Assembly (NCBI GenBank): GCA_030248195.1 | Contig: JASAND010028777.1 | Location: forward strand, 20,157 to 84,156 | Length of the DNA stretch: 64,000 nucleotides | From: Trissonchulus latispiculum | Taxonomy: Eukaryota > Nematoda > Enoplea > Enoplida > Ironidae | Direction of reading: 5' to 3' | Shown: positions 59,801-64,000 of the stretch, one piece after another | Layout: the number at the start of each line of letters is the position of its first letter | Position numbering within the stretch: position 1 is the stretch's first letter | Notes under the pieces: model-generated | Seen by the model: only the letters and a program-made list of their open reading frames with translations | Told to the model about the DNA's origin: nothing | Databases searched by the model: none | Made by a program: the position numbers and the translations under genes

Positions 59801-62800
59801 CACCAAAAGTAGACTGGCTATACTGAAGTAGTTTTTAAATAGTAGTAGAATATTGTACATAATATGTGCTTCAATCAAAAGCTAATCTCCTTCGAACTCC
59901 GAGTATTGGGCAAGTTACGACATGTAAAGGTACAGCACATGAGGAAACAACCACCTATATACTACACGAGTTCCTTTTCGTAGCTGCAGCTTTTATTTCG
60001 CTGTTTTCCATCTAAAGTTGTTGCGCGGGAAAGATGAGAAAAGTAGACTGTATGCGGGTTGCGCAAATATTATATCTGACTTTCCAGAACGAAGAGCGAT
60101 TTCATTAATAACTCTGGGCGATCCTCCGCTATTTGGTAGAAGTGTCGAGTGATCAAACCATTGTCTCACCTGAAAATTACTTCCGTCGGCAAAAAATTTG
60201 AAAAATTGCACTCGTTCTATAATCAGCTAAGAAAATTCTAGAAAATCTAAATACGTTTCATTATATTCATTGAAAAGAGAAAATGTTAAGCTACATTTTG
60301 ATATAAAAATGACTGCCTAGCTCCAAGCAATGAAAGAGCAATAAAAGTTTAAAGTTGATGTCACCAAACTGAATCGTTACTATAATTGATGTTTAATCCA
60401 TTTAATCTCCGCAAATAACAAGGATTAAACTTCAGTGCTTTTGAACTGTTTTTTAAGTGACGGATTAAACGGATTAAACTTAATCATTTTATGAAAAGGC
60501 CGCGGATTAAAGTTTAATCCGTCATGGTTTTAATCCGTCGCGATTTTATGAATACGTCACGGATTAAAGTTTAATCCGTCGGTATTTTATGAAAAGGTTT
60601 TTGATCGACGGATTAAACTAGTCCGTTTAAGTCACGGATTAAACTTTAATCCGTTTAATCCGTGAGCGTATTCATAAAATGATTAAGCTTTTAAGTTAAT
60701 CCGTTTAATCATTTTATGAAAAGGCCCTTAGTTTGATTTATCGGCTTGTGTAGTTCAAGAAATGATGGATTATTTGATTTTTGCAAAAATGACAAGTTTT
60801 CGACGCCAAAACAAGAAAATCGGCTATATCGCACGCTAGAGAAAAGCTAGAAAGGTGCTTTAAAAAGCAAAAATGTGAAGCTCAACGAAATCTTTCAAAT
60901 TAATATAGTCATAACTGTATAGCTGCTGCCAAACTTTCAGAAATTGGGAAAAAACCGCCCTGATCGGAAATCTCGAATTTTTGAACCGGGATTGCGCGGA
61001 GGGTGTTAGAACGCTAAAAGAATGTATTTCGGAAAGTTTCGCCAAATTTCATCCTGATTTGCGCCGCCAACCAACAATTTGTGCCCAAAAGGAATCACCA
61101 CCTTAAACAGGGATAGGAAGAAAATAGTAGGGCATCCTGCTTCATAATAATAATAAAGCTACATAAACTTGGTGGTCAACTGTTGGTACTCTTCAGTTTG
61201 TGATTGTCAGTTGTCAATACCCAGAGCAATAATCGGAGTCTAACATTCCTAACATATCTTGTTTTTTCCAAACAGGGAACATGGTAATCTTGCATCGAAG
61301 CGATTTCCAATTGTGTTCTGAAATCAGTTTAGAATAAAGGATATTTAATCATGCTTTCCTTAAACGCCCATCTAAAGAATTATGGTTTGATGACGGATGA
61401 CTTTCGCCGATGTCTCACCGCAACTCTCATCATCGCCAAATTGAAAACCATTTTTAAAAGCAATAGGCCATTTTGTTTTCCAAGCTGACTTGCATTTAAA
61501 CCAGTTGAAAAGTATAAGGTGTTTTCATTCTGGGCAAAAAATTGGGAACTTTTCTGTAGAAGCTGAGTGTGGCGCTAAATGTGACTTCTTTGTTCCAGCC
61601 TGTTAAACCAGTATGGCGAGACGGCTTAATTGTTTTCCTGTTCTAAAAGGTGTGAAAAGCAGCCGAAATTTTTTGCACTGACTCTCTTTCATCTATGTAG
61701 CAATTTTCTTCCATTTCACTGAGCTTGTAAACTTTGCCCTTATCGCTGTAACCGTCTTCTATAGATCTATGAGGGTAATTTGCCCTGTCAACGAAGACGA
61801 GGTCTTCAGTGATGAGGTAACAACTAGAAGTAAATCCGTTTCTTTCACTGTTTAATTAATTCTCGGAAATGGTTGTCAGGAAAAGTTTCGTTTTCACGCC
61901 CCACTCCTGCTAGTGATGGACAAGTTAGGTGCAGTGTAAGCTTATATAGTGAGTTTACATTTTATAAATGGGTAATGGCCACATATAACTTACACCGAAT
62001 AATCGTCTTCACAATTATACCGATGTATTTATGAGTTATGATCATCACCGGCTATATGATGAACGCATCTCAGCAGCTCAACGGAGGCGGAGGCGGCCAA
62101 ACATGAAGTTCCGATTCCTGCCCAACGGAGGAGCAGATAAACGGACGGAGACAGGGAACAGAGGGACAATTTAAAAAGGAAAGTGTCACCGGTTCATGTT
62201 CCCTTAGGTCGTCGACAGATGAACAAATAATGGCAAACGTACCTTGTCCCTGAGAAAACTGTCAAGTTAAACTTTTTTAACGTTTAACTTTTCTATGCTC
62301 ACTTTGAGTGTTTTTAAATCTGCTCAATTTTATTTTAGGGTTTTCCAGTCTTTCTTATATTAAATTATTCAACTTCCAGGCCTTTTTGGAAAAAATTTTC
62401 AACAATTCTGAACTCTGAAAAAATATTGCATTTTTGAATTAGCTAACATTAATTTCTTTTGTTTCTCTTTTTCCCCGTTCATATATCGTTTAGCGTAGCC
62501 CTGGCTTAGTCAGAAACTTAACCGATGTAAACAACTGAAAGTTGAACTTCTGAAAGTTCTCCGTTTTTGTTGCTCCATTGAAACCAAAAACCGAAGAAGT
62601 TTGCGGTTTCTCCGTCGGTCGGTTATCCCTATTCTGTTGATCGTAGGAGCATGAACCGATCTTAACTCTCGGCACATTGTTGACAAAGTGGTGATGGTCG
62701 GACAGCAGAAATATGCTGGGGCTGTTGACATGATCATGAATATTAAACCACTCGTTGACGGAGGCTCAAGAAAAGTTTCTCCTAAATTGAAAATATCTGC

Positions 62801-64000
62801 CCGAGTTGGTAAAAGTTTCTAATAATTAAATAACGATGGTTGCGCAATCTCCTGCAAATGAAGTTTACAGCTAAATCTTACACCTTTGCACATTCATTGA
62901 ACTAATTGGTTGTAATCAAAGTGTATGTTTTGTTTTAGGCACCTGTGAGAACCTACGACTCGGCCCGCAACCTGAGTAGTTCAGGCCGATACGGCGGGAG
63001 TTACGGCAGTGCCTACTCCACGCCGTCCTACGGTTCCGCCTATTCTTCCCGTTATGGATCAACTGCAGATGTTTCCACAACCAGGAAAGACTCCACTTCT
63101 GATTTGGGATCCTCCTATAGCTATCGACCTCGGCAAGGATCTAACTCAGATCTCAGCTACAGTCGACCAAGTGCCTACTCGACTGGCTACTCAGGAATGA
63201 CACGAAGCTATGGGAGTGGATCCACCTCCAGCTATACTCCGTCCTATAGAAGCAGCTATCTAACCAGTAGTTGGAACCCTGGCGAAACCCGCAGTCTCCC
63301 ACGAAGCTCCAGTAGAGTCAGTGAACGGAGGACATCCTACGAAAACGACGATAAAAGTAGTGATACCAAATCAACCATCAAAGATAGTTTGTGTCCGGAC
63401 ACAAAACCCGTCGCAGCTACAATCTCCACCCCAGATCTTAATAAGTTGGACATCCCCTCTACCTGTGATAAAGAGTTTAACAATCTATACGACCGTTATG
63501 TAACTCATAGTCCTGTCATCGAGATAGAGCAACAGGCTATGAAAGACAGCGCCTATTCCAGCAGAAGCACAGCATCGACAAAAACCAGTGATTTGGAAGA
63601 CCTAGATCGGAGCAGCAAATCCAGCACACCGATTGGCGACGACGAAAACGAAGAAAAAGATGACGACGATGTGAAAAGTAATCCAGCTAGCGACAGCGGT
63701 GCGGAAGAAAAGGAAGACTCAAATGAGAGCGATCAAATTGAGGAAAATGACGAGGATGAAGACGGATTGGAAGATGACGCACCTGAAAATGAAAACGCGG
63801 AAACGAAAGCGAAACAAGACGGGACGGTAACCTCTTCGTTGGCTGAGTCAGCTGAAAACTCAGAGGAAAATGCCAACGACAAGGCAGAGGAAGATGTGGA
63901 GGTTTCAGAAAACCAGTCATCAACACCTGCTTGGCAGGCGTTTGACTCATTTCTTTATGAGAAAGAGGCAACCGAACCTTCAGACGATAATGAAGATGCA
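53823..64000 (+). CDS. Ser/Tyr/Arg-rich, acidic-tailed protein, 5' part (gene continues past the window)
   Basis: Three exons join in phase 0: 53823-53855 (MSRRRSSYGYG), 55798-55860 and 62939 to beyond 64000, with GTAAGA and GTAAGT donors and TTTTAG acceptors. The 386 codons seen give a Ser/Tyr/Arg/Gly-rich head (residues about 1-130, repeated motifs such as GSAYSTPSYGSAYSSRYGS), a mixed middle (NKLDIPSTCDKEFNNLYDRY), and from about codon 265 a strongly acidic Glu/Asp tract (DDENEEKDDDD, IEENDEDEDGLEDD). No domain is recognised. The head recalls disordered heads of intermediate-filament or cytoskeletal adaptor proteins, but this is only a resemblance in composition. Intron 2 (7.1 kb) holds a nested transposon set. 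Start: the only ATG in frame, preceded by TTTGTCATA. Confidence 0.75.
54451..54854. mobile_element. Small inverted-repeat element with GCGTAGCCA ends
   Basis: The left CATGTGCGTAGCCAGG and right TTGGCTACGCTAGTG are inverted, with GGGGGAATGG / CCCCCCGAAA sequence inside. CANTNNCGTAGCCA ends are common among invertebrate hAT-like MITEs. No clear duplication. Contains a fourth GC hairpin (about 54774). In intron 1 of the Ser/Tyr-rich gene. Confidence 0.6.
56096..56113. repeat. (ATC)n microsatellite
   Basis: About six ATC units inside intron 2 of the Ser/Tyr-rich gene. Confidence 0.85.
56966..60727. mobile_element. Harbinger-like 3.8-kb element with TTTAATCCG-array ends (second copy)
   Basis: It begins GGGCCTTTTCATAAAATG and ends CATTTTATGAAAAGGCCC. 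The flanks are TTG (56963-56965) and TTA (60728-60730), one decayed; the empty site preserved in the copy at 36101-37062 shows a single TTA. Internal DNA is homologous to 19450-22619. It contains a member of the 1867-2878 family (about 58.3-59.8 kb), itself split by a hAT at 58577-59236. Confidence 0.85.
58577..59236. mobile_element. Non-autonomous hAT element with TTGGCCGGCCAA-type words
   Basis: The termini TAGTGTTG and CAACACTA are flanked by a perfect 8-bp duplication ATACACAG (58569-58576, 59237-59244). Subterminal words are GGCCAACTGGCTGGCC and GGCCAACAGTCGGCC types. The empty site is preserved in related repeats (CAATCGATACATCG near 2248 and CAATTGATACACGG near 20416). 660 bp. Confidence 0.9.
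61107..62938. other. Intronic remainder, no supported feature
   Basis: The last part of intron 2 before the 62939 acceptor. ORFs of 61-75 codons at 62490-62737 on the minus strand have no exon context. Confidence 0.5.

Larger units (their letters stand above)
56356..61102. mobile_element. TTAA-flanked element with GGTGGTGATTCC ends, interrupted copy
   Basis: GGTGGTGATTCCCTTTGG at the left and CCAAAAGGAATCACCACC at the right are flanked by TTAA (56352-56355, 61103-61106). Removing the insert 56966-60727 leaves about 980 bp that matches the 962-bp copy at 36101-37062 in inverted orientation. It lies in intron 2 of the Ser/Tyr-rich gene. Confidence 0.85.

Overview
This window is eukaryotic, almost certainly from an invertebrate metazoan. 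Coding sequence comes in short exons with GT/AG introns and conserved phases, spread through AT-rich, transposon-packed DNA. There are no operons, bacterial-type long ORFs, rRNA genes or CRISPR arrays. I cannot name the species.

Genes. (1) A terminal coding exon lies on the minus strand at 315-645, and a second copy sits at about 31.63-31.92 kb. (2) A minus-strand gene of at least six exons (10374 down to 7095) encodes an Arg/Ser-rich protein I do not recognise. Its 3' part is lost to view where a nested transposon block (3214-6930) begins. (3) Two tandem seven-exon paralogues on the minus strand (34323-25313 and 44755-39897) each encode a 410-residue, membrane-anchored, P-loop (PAPS-binding) sulfotransferase-like protein. 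Their exon lengths and intron phases are identical. (4) A broken Ty3/gypsy-type gag-protease remnant lies between them (34.4-35.6 kb, plus strand). (5) A plus-strand gene starts at 53823 and runs off the window end. It encodes a Ser/Tyr/Arg-rich head followed by a very acidic region.

Mobile DNA dominates the rest. Seven elements have TAGNG or CAGAG ends and 8-bp flanking duplications, which are hallmarks of hAT transposons. Eight have GGGCC-, AGGCC- or GGAACC-type ends and 3-bp TTA/TAA duplications, which are PIF/Harbinger hallmarks. Others are flanked by TTAA or TA. Nearly all are non-autonomous, with no recognisable transposase. Many have ends built from arrays of one short, often palindromic word that is private to each family. 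Several are nested three deep, and the insertion order can be read from the sequence.

Region by region: 0-10 kb holds gene ends and a triple transposon nest. About 10.4-17 kb is an ORF-poor, hairpin-rich tract with a textbook six-unit heat-shock-element palindrome. 18-25 kb holds transposons. 25-45 kb holds the sulfotransferase pair with its element-loaded introns. 45-53.3 kb is a second transposon nest with low-complexity DNA. 53.8-64 kb holds the Ser/Tyr-rich gene, whose large intron contains a third transposon nest.

All calls rest on reading the sequence. No database search was possible, so family names are inferred from motifs, termini and target-site duplications.
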